A stretch of DNA of 7,013 nt from Anaerolineales bacterium (GCA_025966435.1 JAICRQ010000179.1:1-7013); one strand, 5' to 3'; positions 1-5,939 are shown, counted from the first letter of the stretch. Program-made: numbers and translations. The notes: generated from the sequence alone by a model not told the origin.

Positions 1-792
1 TGGACAACAACTCTGATGGAGGAATGCCAGGAAGTGGGCATTGACTATTTCTCATCACCATATGATTTCAATGCGATCGACTTCTTGGACCAGTATGTGC
101 CGGTTTACAAGGCGGGCTCCGGCGAAATCGACTGGATCGAAGCCCTGGAGCGTATGGCAAGCAAGGGCAAGCCTATCTTTGTGGCAACGGGCGCATCCAC
201 AATAGGCGAAGTGCAGAAGGCTGTCCATGCGATATTGAAGATCAACAAGCAGCTCGTGTTGATGCAGTGCAATACAAACTACACAGCAAGCCCGGATAAC
301 TATGACCATTTGCATATCAACGTGTTGAAGACTTACACGATGATGTTCCCCGACGTGATTCTGGGACTCTCTGACCACACCCACGCGGTCGCTCCCGTCC
401 TCGGCGCGGTGACGTTGGGCGCGCGCGTCATCGAACGTCACTTCACCGATAGCAACAACCGTGAAGGCCCCGACCACAAGTTTGCGATGGATCCTGACAA
501 ATGGGCGCGCATGGTCGAAGAGACGCGTTTCCTTGAGCGTTCTCTCGGCTCCGCCGATAAATTCATTGCCGAGAATGAAAAGGATACTGCTGTTGTGCAG
601 CGTCGCTGCCTGCGCGCCGCGCGTGACATCCAGGCGGGAGAGGTCTTCACCCGCGACATGATCGATGTGCTTCGTCCTGCCACTGTGGGCGCGATCAAGC
701 CTGACCAAATCGAAAATGTCATTGGCACAAAGGCTCTGCATGATTTCAAATATGGACAAGAACTTCGCTGGACAGATCTCGGCGCATCATAA
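1..792 (+). CDS. neuB: Nonulosonic acid synthase, NeuB/SpsE family (5' end missing)
   Basis: Likely condenses phosphoenolpyruvate with an N-acylated hexosamine-type sugar to make a 9-carbon nonulosonic acid (sialic, legionaminic or pseudaminic type) in the cytoplasm. The reading frame is open from base 1 (W-T-T-T-L before the first Met at 16), and the normal N-terminal part of this roughly 350-residue family is absent, so the gene starts outside the window. Seen: the TIM-barrel motifs SSPYD, YKAGSGEI and FVATGAS, a GLSDHT motif (361-381) and an ERHF motif (433-444). The two His codons (376 and 439) are 21 residues apart, matching the spacing I recall for the two metal-binding histidines of meningococcal NeuB. 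A SAF (antifreeze-like) domain with RAARDIQAGE fills roughly 600-789 up to the stop. Which nonulosonate is made cannot be read from this fragment. Family assignment is firm; the symbol is by family. Confidence 0.92.
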   Translation, partial: WTTTLMEECQEVGIDYFSSPYDFNAIDFLDQYVPVYKAGSGEIDWIEALERMASKGKPIFVATGASTIGEVQKAVHAILKINKQLVLMQCNTNYTASPDNYDHLHINVLKTYTMMFPDVILGLSDHTHAVAPVLGAVTLGARVIERHFTDSNNREGPDHKFAMDPDKWARMVEETRFLERSLGSADKFIAENEKDTAVVQRRCLRAARDIQAGEVFTRDMIDVLRPATVGAIKPDQIENVIGTKALHDFKYGQELRWTDLGAS

Positions 793-796
793 AATC

Positions 797-877
797 TTAA
801 ACACGAAGTACACAAAGGTCACGGAGGATTCTTTTTGAAGACTTAAACTTTGTGTACTTCGTGTCCTTTGTGTTTAA
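797..877. repeat. Inverted pair of 9-base repeat arrays between neuB and the GT4 gene
   Basis: Three 9-base units in forward orientation (ACACGAAGT 801-809, ACACAAAGG 810-818, TCACGGAGG 819-827) face three reverse-orientation units (847-855, 856-864, 865-873) that read ACACAAAGG, ACACGAAGT, ACACAAAGT on the minus strand. A perfect 17-bp inverted match (801-817 with 848-864) can form a long hairpin with a 30-base loop. A second pairing, TTAAACAC (797-804) with GTGTTTAA (870-877), is also possible. No T-tract follows the stem, so a classic terminator is not supported. The element fills nearly all of the 88-base gap. Confidence 0.85.
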
Positions 878-880
878 TGT

Positions 881-1975
881 ATGAGAATCATCTATTTCAG
901 CAAGAACTACACTCCGCACGATTATCGTTTTCTGTCTTCACTATCTGGGACCGATCATGAAGTATTCTATTTAAAGCTAGAAGTAAACAAACGCCAGACG
1001 GAAGATCGGCCTGTTCCTGAAAACATTCAGCAGATTTTGTGGGCTGGTGGGAGACGTGAATTCCGTTGGCGCGATCTGCCACGTTTGACCTTAAACTTTA
1101 AACATTTGACCCAAAAACTCAAACCGGATTTGATTCACGCGGGACCGATACAGACCTGCGCCTTCCTCGCTGCCCTGAGCGGTTTTCGTCCAATCCTGAC
1201 GATGTCCTGGGGGTATGACCTGGTGATGGACGCCGATAAAAGTGCATGGATGAAATGGGTGACACGATACACGTTGAAGCGCAGCGCCTTCTTTGTCAGC
1301 GATGCAAATATCTCACGCAATAAAGCCGTGGAATTTGGAATGAACCCGGCAAAGACCATGATCTTTCCCTGGGGAACAGATATCGAGCATTTCACTCCCA
1401 AACCCTTTAAACCTTCCAGCCTTAAACCTTTTACCCTCTTCTGCAGCCGCACCTGGGAGCCGATCTACGGTGTGGGTGTGCTGGCAAAAGCATTTGTGAA
1501 AGTCGCCTCGAAGAATCCAAATGTGAATCTCATTTTGTTGGGCGGGGGCTCGCAGGGAGGCAAGATCCGTCAGATCCTGATAAATGGCGGCGTTCTGGAT
1601 CAGGTCCATTTTGGCGGGTATATCTCCCAGGCAGATTTGCCGCGCTGGTATCACATGGCGGATCTCTATATTTCCCCCTCGCACGTGGACGGGTCCTCTG
1701 TCACATTGATGGAAGCCCTGGCAAGCGGACTTCCCTGCCTCGTTTCGGATATTCCGGGCAACAAAGAATGGATCGAGGACGGAGTCAACGGCTGGCTGTT
1801 CCGCGATGGCGATGCAGATGACTTGGCAGCGAAGATTTTAGACGTGATCAAAAATCGTGAGTTATTTACGAAAATTGGGGAAGCGGCGCGAAAGACTGCG
1901 GAAGAAAAAGCAGACTGGAAAAAGAACTTTGGTAAACTTCTCGAGTCCTACAACCGTGTCATTGCGAGCCCGTAG
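881..1975 (+). CDS. GT4 family glycosyltransferase (GT-B fold)
   Basis: Retaining glycosyltransferase of the GT4 / Glycos_transf_1 type, 364 residues, a normal length. It probably transfers a sugar from a nucleotide donor onto a growing surface glycan at the cytoplasmic face. The N-terminal Rossmann half (about 1-165) holds SWGYD; the C-terminal half (about 180-350) holds FCSRTWEPIYGV, LILLGGGS, a YISPSHVDGSS stretch, LMEALASGLP and VNGWLF. The usual EX7E motif appears as D270 to E278. The two halves are joined by a Lys/Pro/Phe-rich linker coded by repetitive DNA (1403-1437). No signal peptide or membrane segment is seen. ATG 881 is the only plausible start, because an in-frame TAA lies at 875-877; no Shine-Dalgarno sequence precedes it. 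The last five residues and the stop codon come from a palindromic repeat. Donor and acceptor are unknown. Confidence 0.9.
   Translation: MRIIYFSKNYTPHDYRFLSSLSGTDHEVFYLKLEVNKRQTEDRPVPENIQQILWAGGRREFRWRDLPRLTLNFKHLTQKLKPDLIHAGPIQTCAFLAALSGFRPILTMSWGYDLVMDADKSAWMKWVTRYTLKRSAFFVSDANISRNKAVEFGMNPAKTMIFPWGTDIEHFTPKPFKPSSLKPFTLFCSRTWEPIYGVGVLAKAFVKVASKNPNVNLILLGGGSQGGKIRQILINGGVLDQVHFGGYISQADLPRWYHMADLYISPSHVDGSSVTLMEALASGLPCLVSDIPGNKEWIEDGVNGWLFRDGDADDLAAKILDVIKNRELFTKIGEAARKTAEEKADWKKNFGKLLESYNRVIASP
1403..1437 (+). repeat. Degenerate 7/8-base CCTT-type repeat in the GT4 interdomain linker
   Basis: CCTT recurs at 1404, 1412, 1420 and 1427, followed by a CCCT at 1434-1437, and AAACC recurs between the copies, giving a spacing of 8, 8, 7 and about 8 bases. 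It codes for the Lys-Pro-Phe-rich linker between the two Rossmann halves, a place tolerant of insertion. The period is less regular than in the other arrays of this window. Confidence 0.55.
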
Positions 1976-1990
1976 GGCGAAGCAATCTCC
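1958..1990. repeat. Palindromic dispersed-type repeat at the end of the GT4 gene
   Basis: The segment contains an imperfect palindrome: ATTGC (1961-1965), GCCC (1968-1971), loop GTA, GGGC (1975-1978), GCAAT (1982-1986). On the minus strand it reads GGAGATTGCTTCGCC then CTACGGGCTCGCAATGAC, a sequence style I recognise as a widely dispersed intergenic repeat in many bacterial genomes (from memory, not searched). It codes for the terminal residues V-I-A-S-P of the GT4 protein and provides its TAG stop (1973-1975). No T-tract follows. Confidence 0.75.
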
Positions 1991-1991
1991 T

Positions 1992-1996
1992 GGAGG
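1992..1996 (+). promoter_or_regulatory. Shine-Dalgarno GGAGG for the acetyltransferase gene
   Basis: GGAGG lies five bases before the GTG at 2002. It fixes that start and is the only strong ribosome binding site seen before a complete gene in this window. It lies immediately downstream of the palindromic repeat. Confidence 0.8.
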
Positions 1997-2001
1997 CAAC
2001 A

Positions 2002-2757
2002 GTGCTGACATTCGAAAAACTTGTCGAAGGCTTTCGCGAACTCGGTGTGAAGGAAGGGGATACGCTGCTTGTCCACAGCTCGTACAAATCGTTCGGCGAG
2101 GTAGATGGCGGCCCACAAACTGTGATCCGTGCCCTGGAAGCGGCACTCGGTCCGGAAGGGACGCTCATCATGCCGACCTTCAACTTCGACTTTAACAAAG
2201 GCGTCCCGTGGGATGTGCGCTCTACGCCTTCGAAGATGGGCATCCTTACCGAGCTCGTGCGAAAGGATCCGCGCGCGAAACGGGTCTTTCATCCTTTTTA
2301 TTCGTTTGCCATTTTGGGGAAGCACTCGGAAGTGCTTGGCAGTCTCCGCTACAAGAGCAGCTATGAACGCAATTCTGTCTTCGGTAAACTGCGCGACCTT
2401 GACGGCAAGATCATGGTGATCGGGTTGTCATACACGAACAGTATGACCTTCTTCCATCATATCGAGCAAATGGAAGGTGTCGATTATCGCTTCCTCAAGC
2501 AGTTCACAGGCGAAGTAACAGATGAGAATGGCAACACCTATACCGACACCTTTGAGATGCTCGTGCGAGACACTGATAAGGGCGTCATCACCGAAGTGGA
2601 CCCGATGGGTCAGTTGATGGAGAAGGCTGAAATCGTCAAAGTCAGCAAGATCGGTGAAGCAGAGGTGAAGTTGATGAAGGCGAATGAAGTCTACGAGTTC
2701 ACAGCACGTGAAATGAAGCGCGATCCGCATTTGTTGTATTACATTGAGAAGAAGTGA
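2002..2757 (+). CDS. AAC(3)-family N-acetyltransferase
   Basis: Member of the aminoglycoside 3-N-acetyltransferase fold family, which moves an acetyl group from acetyl-CoA to an amine. Length is 251 residues, slightly short for the family (about 260-280). Family landmarks are in order: LGVKEGDTLLVHSS (H25), GTLIMPTF (M57-P58-T59), HPFYS (H97, S101) and a T149-x-x-H152-x-x-E155 motif matching the conserved T..H..E region. Start is GTG 2002 with GGAGG five bases upstream. The stop overlaps the start of the DUF4910 gene by four bases (GTGA), suggesting coupled expression. Inside a nonulosonate/polysaccharide cluster the substrate is more likely an amino sugar or sugar-linked amine than an antibiotic; this is inference from context. 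Family assignment is firm, substrate unknown. Confidence 0.88.
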   Translation: MLTFEKLVEGFRELGVKEGDTLLVHSSYKSFGEVDGGPQTVIRALEAALGPEGTLIMPTFNFDFNKGVPWDVRSTPSKMGILTELVRKDPRAKRVFHPFYSFAILGKHSEVLGSLRYKSSYERNSVFGKLRDLDGKIMVIGLSYTNSMTFFHHIEQMEGVDYRFLKQFTGEVTDENGNTYTDTFEMLVRDTDKGVITEVDPMGQLMEKAEIVKVSKIGEAEVKLMKANEVYEFTAREMKRDPHLLYYIEKK

Positions 2758-4079
2758 AACCCTACACCTCCCTCAAATCCATCCTCGCCGAGTTTTTCCC
2801 TCTGCACCGCACCCTCGCTTCCGACGACCACGACAAAACATTAGAGATTATTGGCTCATACATGCCCGACTCGTCGAACTACACCATCGAGACTTACGCG
2901 CCGGGCACTCCCGTCTGGACGTGGAAGGTGCCGGAACGGTACGTTGTGCATGAAGCCTATCTGGAAACCGAAGACGGCGAACGGATGGTGGATTTTAAGG
3001 ACAATCCGCTGCACATCGTTTCGTACTCCTTACCGATTGACGAAGAGCTTTCCTTTGCAGATCTCCAGCCACATTTGTATTTCAATGAGAAGCGTCCACA
3101 CACGATTCCATGGATTTTCAAATATTACGAACGCGATTGGGGGTTCTGCCTGCCGAAAAACCTCTTCGATACACTTCCTCGTGACAAAAAATATCGCGCA
3201 GTGATTAAGTCCGAATTCATCACACATCCTGCTCAGGGTTTCAAAGTCGCAACAGCTGTCATTCATCCCAATGAAGGACCTAATCCCGAGGCAGGGGAAT
3301 TCCTCGTACAGGCGCATACCTGTCACCCGATGCAAGCCAACGATGACGGCGCGGGTGTCGTAAGCGCGATCGAGCTGGCGCGGCGCCTCGCCGAGAATCC
3401 TCTTCCGGCTGGCTCGATGAGTGTCCGCTTCTGGTTCGGACCGGAAACCATCGGCACGATCGCCTGGCTCGCGCACAATGAGTCGCTCATCCCCAACCTG
3501 CGCGGTGGTATCTTCATGGAAATGACGGGCAATCAAAATAAAATCGCCTGGCATCACACCCGGCAGCACAACCACCTCCTCGACCGAATTATCAATGACC
3601 AATTACGAAATATCGACCACGAAGAACGCGACTTCGCCTCCGCCCCCGCCAACGACGAACGCGTCATCAACGGTCCCGGCGTCAACGTGCCGTGTATCTC
3701 ACTCAACCGCTTTCCTTACGATGAGTACCACACCACCGACGATAATCTCGACATCATCCACGAAGACATGCTCAGTGGCGCTGCGCAAATCGCTGAAGAG
3801 ATCGTCCGTATTTATGCCAGCAATTACATTCCGAAGCGCACGTTCCGTGGCCCTGTGTTCCTCAGCGGGCATGGTCTCTGGGTAGATTGGCGTGAGAATT
3901 GGGCGCTCAACCGCGCCATCGAAAAAATCATGATGCGCTTCGAGGGTGAGCATACGGTCTTCGACATTGCTGAGCAAGTTGGGCTCGATTATTGGACGGT
4001 ACGTGATTATGTTGAGAAGTTCAGGGCAAAGGGATTTGTGACGGCCGTTCCGATTCCTTCGGAGGCACATAATAAGTAA
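2754..4079 (+). CDS. DUF4910 zinc-aminopeptidase-like protein with C-terminal winged helix
   Basis: A 441-residue protein of the COG4310 / DUF4910 group (with an inserted DUF2172-type domain), related to M28 zinc aminopeptidases but without an established substrate. Visible metal-site candidates are H188 and H191 (HTCHP), D197/D198 (NDDGAG), E231 (GPET) and H326 (YHTTDD), the pattern expected of an active hydrolase. The last roughly 75 residues (from about 365) look like the HTH_47-type winged helix seen at the end of this family: FDIAEQVGLDYWTVRDYVEKFRAKGFV. No signal peptide, so cytoplasmic. GTG 2754 overlaps the upstream stop (GTGA), and there is no separate strong ribosome site, so translation is probably coupled to the acetyltransferase. 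It could remove an acyl or aminoacyl group from a sugar intermediate; that is inference. Family is confident, function unknown. Confidence 0.88.
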   Translation: MKPYTSLKSILAEFFPLHRTLASDDHDKTLEIIGSYMPDSSNYTIETYAPGTPVWTWKVPERYVVHEAYLETEDGERMVDFKDNPLHIVSYSLPIDEELSFADLQPHLYFNEKRPHTIPWIFKYYERDWGFCLPKNLFDTLPRDKKYRAVIKSEFITHPAQGFKVATAVIHPNEGPNPEAGEFLVQAHTCHPMQANDDGAGVVSAIELARRLAENPLPAGSMSVRFWFGPETIGTIAWLAHNESLIPNLRGGIFMEMTGNQNKIAWHHTRQHNHLLDRIINDQLRNIDHEERDFASAPANDERVINGPGVNVPCISLNRFPYDEYHTTDDNLDIIHEDMLSGAAQIAEEIVRIYASNYIPKRTFRGPVFLSGHGLWVDWRENWALNRAIEKIMMRFEGEHTVFDIAEQVGLDYWTVRDYVEKFRAKGFVTAVPIPSEAHNK

Positions 4080-4084
4080 GTCCG

Positions 4085-4108
4085 ACACCTGCACCGAACC
4101 GCAGGTGT
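4085..4108. repeat. Hairpin between DUF4910 and spsF genes
   Basis: ACACCTGC (4085-4092) pairs perfectly with GCAGGTGT (4101-4108) around an 8-base loop ACCGAACC. No run of T follows, so it is not a standard intrinsic terminator. It fills the middle of the 57-base gap and may belong to a dispersed palindromic family or act as an mRNA-stabilising or processing element. Confidence 0.65.
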
Positions 4109-4136
4109 GGTGGTGCCAAGCCGACCTACATTCGCT

Positions 4137-4952
4137 ATGAAACCCAGAGTTATCGCCATCATTCAAGGTCGCATGTCCTCCTCGCGTTTGCCGGGGAAGA
4201 TCCTTGCCGATATTGCTGGTCAGCCCATGCTGCAGCGCGTCTTCCTGCGGACCTCACGGGCGGCTACCGTGACCGAAACCATCTTCGCCACGACGACCGA
4301 TCCTTCGGACGATCCCGTTGCGGAATATTGTGATTTCAGCGGAATCCCGTTTACGCGCGGCAGCCTCTACGATGTGCTCGACCGTTATTATCAGACAGCC
4401 AAACAAGCAAATGCAGATGTGGTTGTGCGTGTCACTGCCGACTGCCCCGTTATGGATCCCACATTGATCGATGATGTCGTTAGCACTTTGCTCAACAGTC
4501 AATATGACTTCGCCTGCAACCGTCTGCCGCCTCCCTGGCATCGGACATATCCCATTGGTTTGGATGTCGAAGCCTGTACGTTCCATGTTTTGGAGAAAGC
4601 CTGGAGGGATGGGAGGGAACCCCAACATCGTGAACACGCCATGCCGTACCTTTATGAAGGTGTTGAGCTTTCAGTGGTTAGTCGCCAGCTTTCGGAAGGC
4701 GTGTCCCCACGAGGGTTTCGAATCGCTCTCTTAAACAACTCTACAAATTTCGGTGATTACCGCTGGACCGTGGATACGCCGGAAGACCTCGAATTCATGC
4801 GCCAGGTTTACCGTCGCTTCGACAGTCGCGATGATTTCACATGGAAGGAAGTTTTGGAACTGGTTCACAAAGAACCGCAACTGATGCAAATTAACGCCAA
4901 CGTCAAGCATAGAACTCTCAAAGACTTAGACACCCGCGCAACCGACGGCTAA
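4137..4952 (+). CDS. spsF: SpsF-type cytidylyltransferase
   Basis: Member of the CTP_transf_3 / COG1861 family, which transfers CMP from CTP to an acidic sugar; here it could make the CMP-nonulosonate donor from the NeuB product. The protein is 271 residues from ATG 4137. Seen: the nucleotide-binding signature IQGRMSSSRLPGK (residues 9-21), LYDVLDRYY, TADCPVMDP (D102) and RWTVDTPEDLEF (209-219). I chose ATG 4137 because it gives the usual family start (MKPRVIAIIQGR). An in-frame GTG at 4107 would add ten unconserved residues and lies inside the hairpin. No clear Shine-Dalgarno is seen for either. Around residues 175-192 the protein appears about 15 residues longer than family members I recall, and a 7-base repeat (4671-4691) codes for part of that stretch. 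The stop codon is the first three bases of the downstream heptamer array. It could activate a different sugar acid. Confidence 0.88.
   Translation: MKPRVIAIIQGRMSSSRLPGKILADIAGQPMLQRVFLRTSRAATVTETIFATTTDPSDDPVAEYCDFSGIPFTRGSLYDVLDRYYQTAKQANADVVVRVTADCPVMDPTLIDDVVSTLLNSQYDFACNRLPPPWHRTYPIGLDVEACTFHVLEKAWRDGREPQHREHAMPYLYEGVELSVVSRQLSEGVSPRGFRIALLNNSTNFGDYRWTVDTPEDLEFMRQVYRRFDSRDDFTWKEVLELVHKEPQLMQINANVKHRTLKDLDTRATDG
4671..4691 (+). repeat. Degenerate 7-base repeat inside spsF
   Basis: Three consecutive units, TCAGTGG, TTAGTCG and CCAGCTT, share the pattern N-Y-A-G-Y-N-N. They code for S-V-V-S-R-Q-L, within a stretch that looks inserted relative to the family between the YLYEG and FRI segments. 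Taken alone this would be weak; it gains weight from the clear 7-base arrays nearby. Confidence 0.45.
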
Positions 4953-4991
4953 TTACCAATTACTAATTACTAATTACTGGTTACCATTTAC
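4950..4991. repeat. Heptamer array filling the spsF / glycosyltransferase junction
   Basis: Six uninterrupted 7-base units: TAATTAC, CAATTAC, TAATTAC, TAATTAC, TGGTTAC, CATTTAC, all ending TTAC. The first unit contains the spsF stop codon (TAA 4950-4952), and the array ends two bases before the ATG at 4994. The whole gap is therefore repeat, with no room for a conventional ribosome binding site. Confidence 0.93.
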
Positions 4992-4993
4992 GA

Positions 4994-5905
4994 ATGCCCT
5001 TTATCACTTTTTTCTCCGCTCCCAAGCCCTTTACCAACCCTCACATTGCGATGATTCAGCGCAACGCGATACAGTCGTGGACTCTTCTGCCTGATGTGGA
5101 AGTAATTCTGCTTGGCGAAGAGACAGGTCTTGCCGAGGCGGCTCATGAACTTGGAGTACGACATATCTCGCAGGTCAAGCGTAATGCGAATGGCACTCCA
5201 TTGATCGCATCCATGTTTGAGTTGGCGCGCAAAAACAGCAGCAGTGAGCTGCTCTGCATCATCAATGCGGATATGATCCTTATGCCGGATTTCGTTGAAG
5301 CAGCGCGCAGGTCCCACATACTGCGCGACAAATTCGTGTTGCTCAGCCAGCGCTGGGATTTAGACATCACACAACCACTTGAATTCATCGAAGGCTGGCA
5401 AAATCGTCTATCGTCCATGGTCCATCGTCAGGGAAGCCTTCATCGCCCTGCCGGCTCCGACTTTTTCCTCTTTCCTCTTTCCACTTTCCACGAAATTCCC
5501 AATTTCACCATCGGCCGCGCGGGCTGGGACAATTGGATGATTTACAAAGCCCGCAAGGAAAAATGGACGGTGATCGACTGCACGCCGTCAGTTATGATTG
5601 TCCATCAAAATCATGACTACAGTCACCTCCCTGGCGGGAAACCGCATTACGAGCATCCTGACACGAATGAGAATATTCGCCTTGCCGGTGGTGAAGCCAA
5701 TATCCGCTACACCATTTTGGATGCAACGCATCAACTTGTAGATGGTAAACTTGTCCGCCCGAAGCTCACGTATCTGCGCTTCATGCGCGGCGTGGAATTA
5801 CTCCTGCGTAAATTTTTCTTCTTCCTGCCAGCGCCCATGATCGAGAATGTGGCACGACCAAAACGCTGGAAAAAGAGAATACAAAAGATATTTGGAAAAC
5901 GATAA
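4994..5905 (+). CDS. Putative GT-A-fold glycosyltransferase
   Basis: A 303-residue protein resembling nucleotide-sugar transferases of the GT-A fold. It begins with a strand-rich FITFFSAPKPF segment, has HIAMIQRNAIQSW (typical of transferases of this type), and carries I90-N91-A92-D93-M94, a DXD-like metal/nucleotide-binding position. Later landmarks are RPAGSDFFLFP, IGRAGWDNWMIYKARK and VIDCTPSVMIVHQNHDYSH. The C-terminus is basic and partly hydrophobic (LLLRKFFFFLPAPM), consistent with peripheral membrane association. ATG 4994 is the first start after an in-frame stop at 4964-4966; no Shine-Dalgarno sequence is present because a heptamer array occupies the upstream gap. Two further 7-base arrays lie inside the gene (5403-5430 and 5464-5491), yet the frame is open throughout. 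I cannot assign it to a numbered GT family; donor and acceptor unknown. Confidence 0.75.
   Translation: MPFITFFSAPKPFTNPHIAMIQRNAIQSWTLLPDVEVILLGEETGLAEAAHELGVRHISQVKRNANGTPLIASMFELARKNSSSELLCIINADMILMPDFVEAARRSHILRDKFVLLSQRWDLDITQPLEFIEGWQNRLSSMVHRQGSLHRPAGSDFFLFPLSTFHEIPNFTIGRAGWDNWMIYKARKEKWTVIDCTPSVMIVHQNHDYSHLPGGKPHYEHPDTNENIRLAGGEANIRYTILDATHQLVDGKLVRPKLTYLRFMRGVELLLRKFFFFLPAPMIENVARPKRWKKRIQKIFGKR
5403..5430 (+). repeat. Heptamer array (ATCGTCC type) inside the GT-A gene
   Basis: Four 7-base units: AATCGTCT-type start read as AATCGTC/T at 5403-5409, then ATCGTCC (5410-5416), ATGGTCC (5417-5423) and ATCGTCA (5424-5430). The first unit (5403-5409) is ATCGTCT. It codes for R-L-S-S-M-V-H-R-Q, just before the RPAGSD motif. 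Confidence 0.8.
5464..5491 (+). repeat. Heptamer array (TTTCCWC type) inside the GT-A gene
   Basis: Four perfect-period units: TTTCCTC (5464-5470), TTTCCTC (5471-5477), TTTCCAC (5478-5484), TTTCCAC (5485-5491). It codes for F-L-F-P-L-S-T-F-H. It lies 33 bases after the preceding array and has an unrelated consensus but the same period. Confidence 0.82.
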
Positions 5906-5939
5906 TCGAACCTCGAGTCCCGAATCACGAGTATCGAAA
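5905..5939. repeat. Heptamer array (NNCGARN type) filling the junction of the last two complete glycosyltransferase genes
   Basis: Five consecutive 7-base units: ATCGAAC, CTCGAGT, CCCGAAT, CACGAGT, ATCGAAA, all with CGAR at positions 3-6. The array begins on the last base of the upstream stop codon (TAA 5903-5905) and ends exactly one base before the ATG at 5940. The gap is nothing but repeat. Confidence 0.88.

Noticed and set aside
55..759. Long open frame on the minus strand opposite neuB
   Set aside because: Its protein shows no recognisable domain, while the plus strand carries a fully conserved NeuB; it is an antisense shadow.
797..877. Rho-independent terminator between neuB and the GT4 gene
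   Set aside because: The stem is long but AT-rich and no T-tract follows it; the arms are arrays of 9-base repeats.
1857..2195. 112-codon plus-strand frame bridging the GT4 and acetyltransferase genes
   Set aside because: It overlaps both real genes in another frame and reads through the palindromic repeat, giving a peptide typical of translated repeats.
2002..2757. Antibiotic (aminoglycoside) resistance gene
   Set aside because: Although of the AAC(3) family, it sits in a glycan cluster coupled to a DUF4910 gene with no mobile element nearby; a sugar substrate is more likely.
3030..3602. 190-codon open frame on the minus strand opposite the DUF4910 gene
   Set aside because: It mirrors conserved plus-strand coding sequence, including the metal-site motifs, and has no family features.
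4107..4136. GTG start ten codons upstream for spsF
   Set aside because: It lies in the hairpin arm, adds unconserved residues and has no ribosome site; ATG 4137 gives the family-typical N-terminus.
4602..4618. Possible short repeat TGGAGGGA / TGGGAGGGA in spsF
   Set aside because: Only two unequal copies, easily explained by chance and codon use.
4950..4991. CRISPR array
   Set aside because: The units are 7 bases with no spacers, far too short for CRISPR repeats.
5847..5939. Upstream ATG extending the GT2 gene by 31 residues
   Set aside because: The extension is read from the overlapping upstream gene in a second frame and from the heptamer array; the conserved domain starts after ATG 5940.
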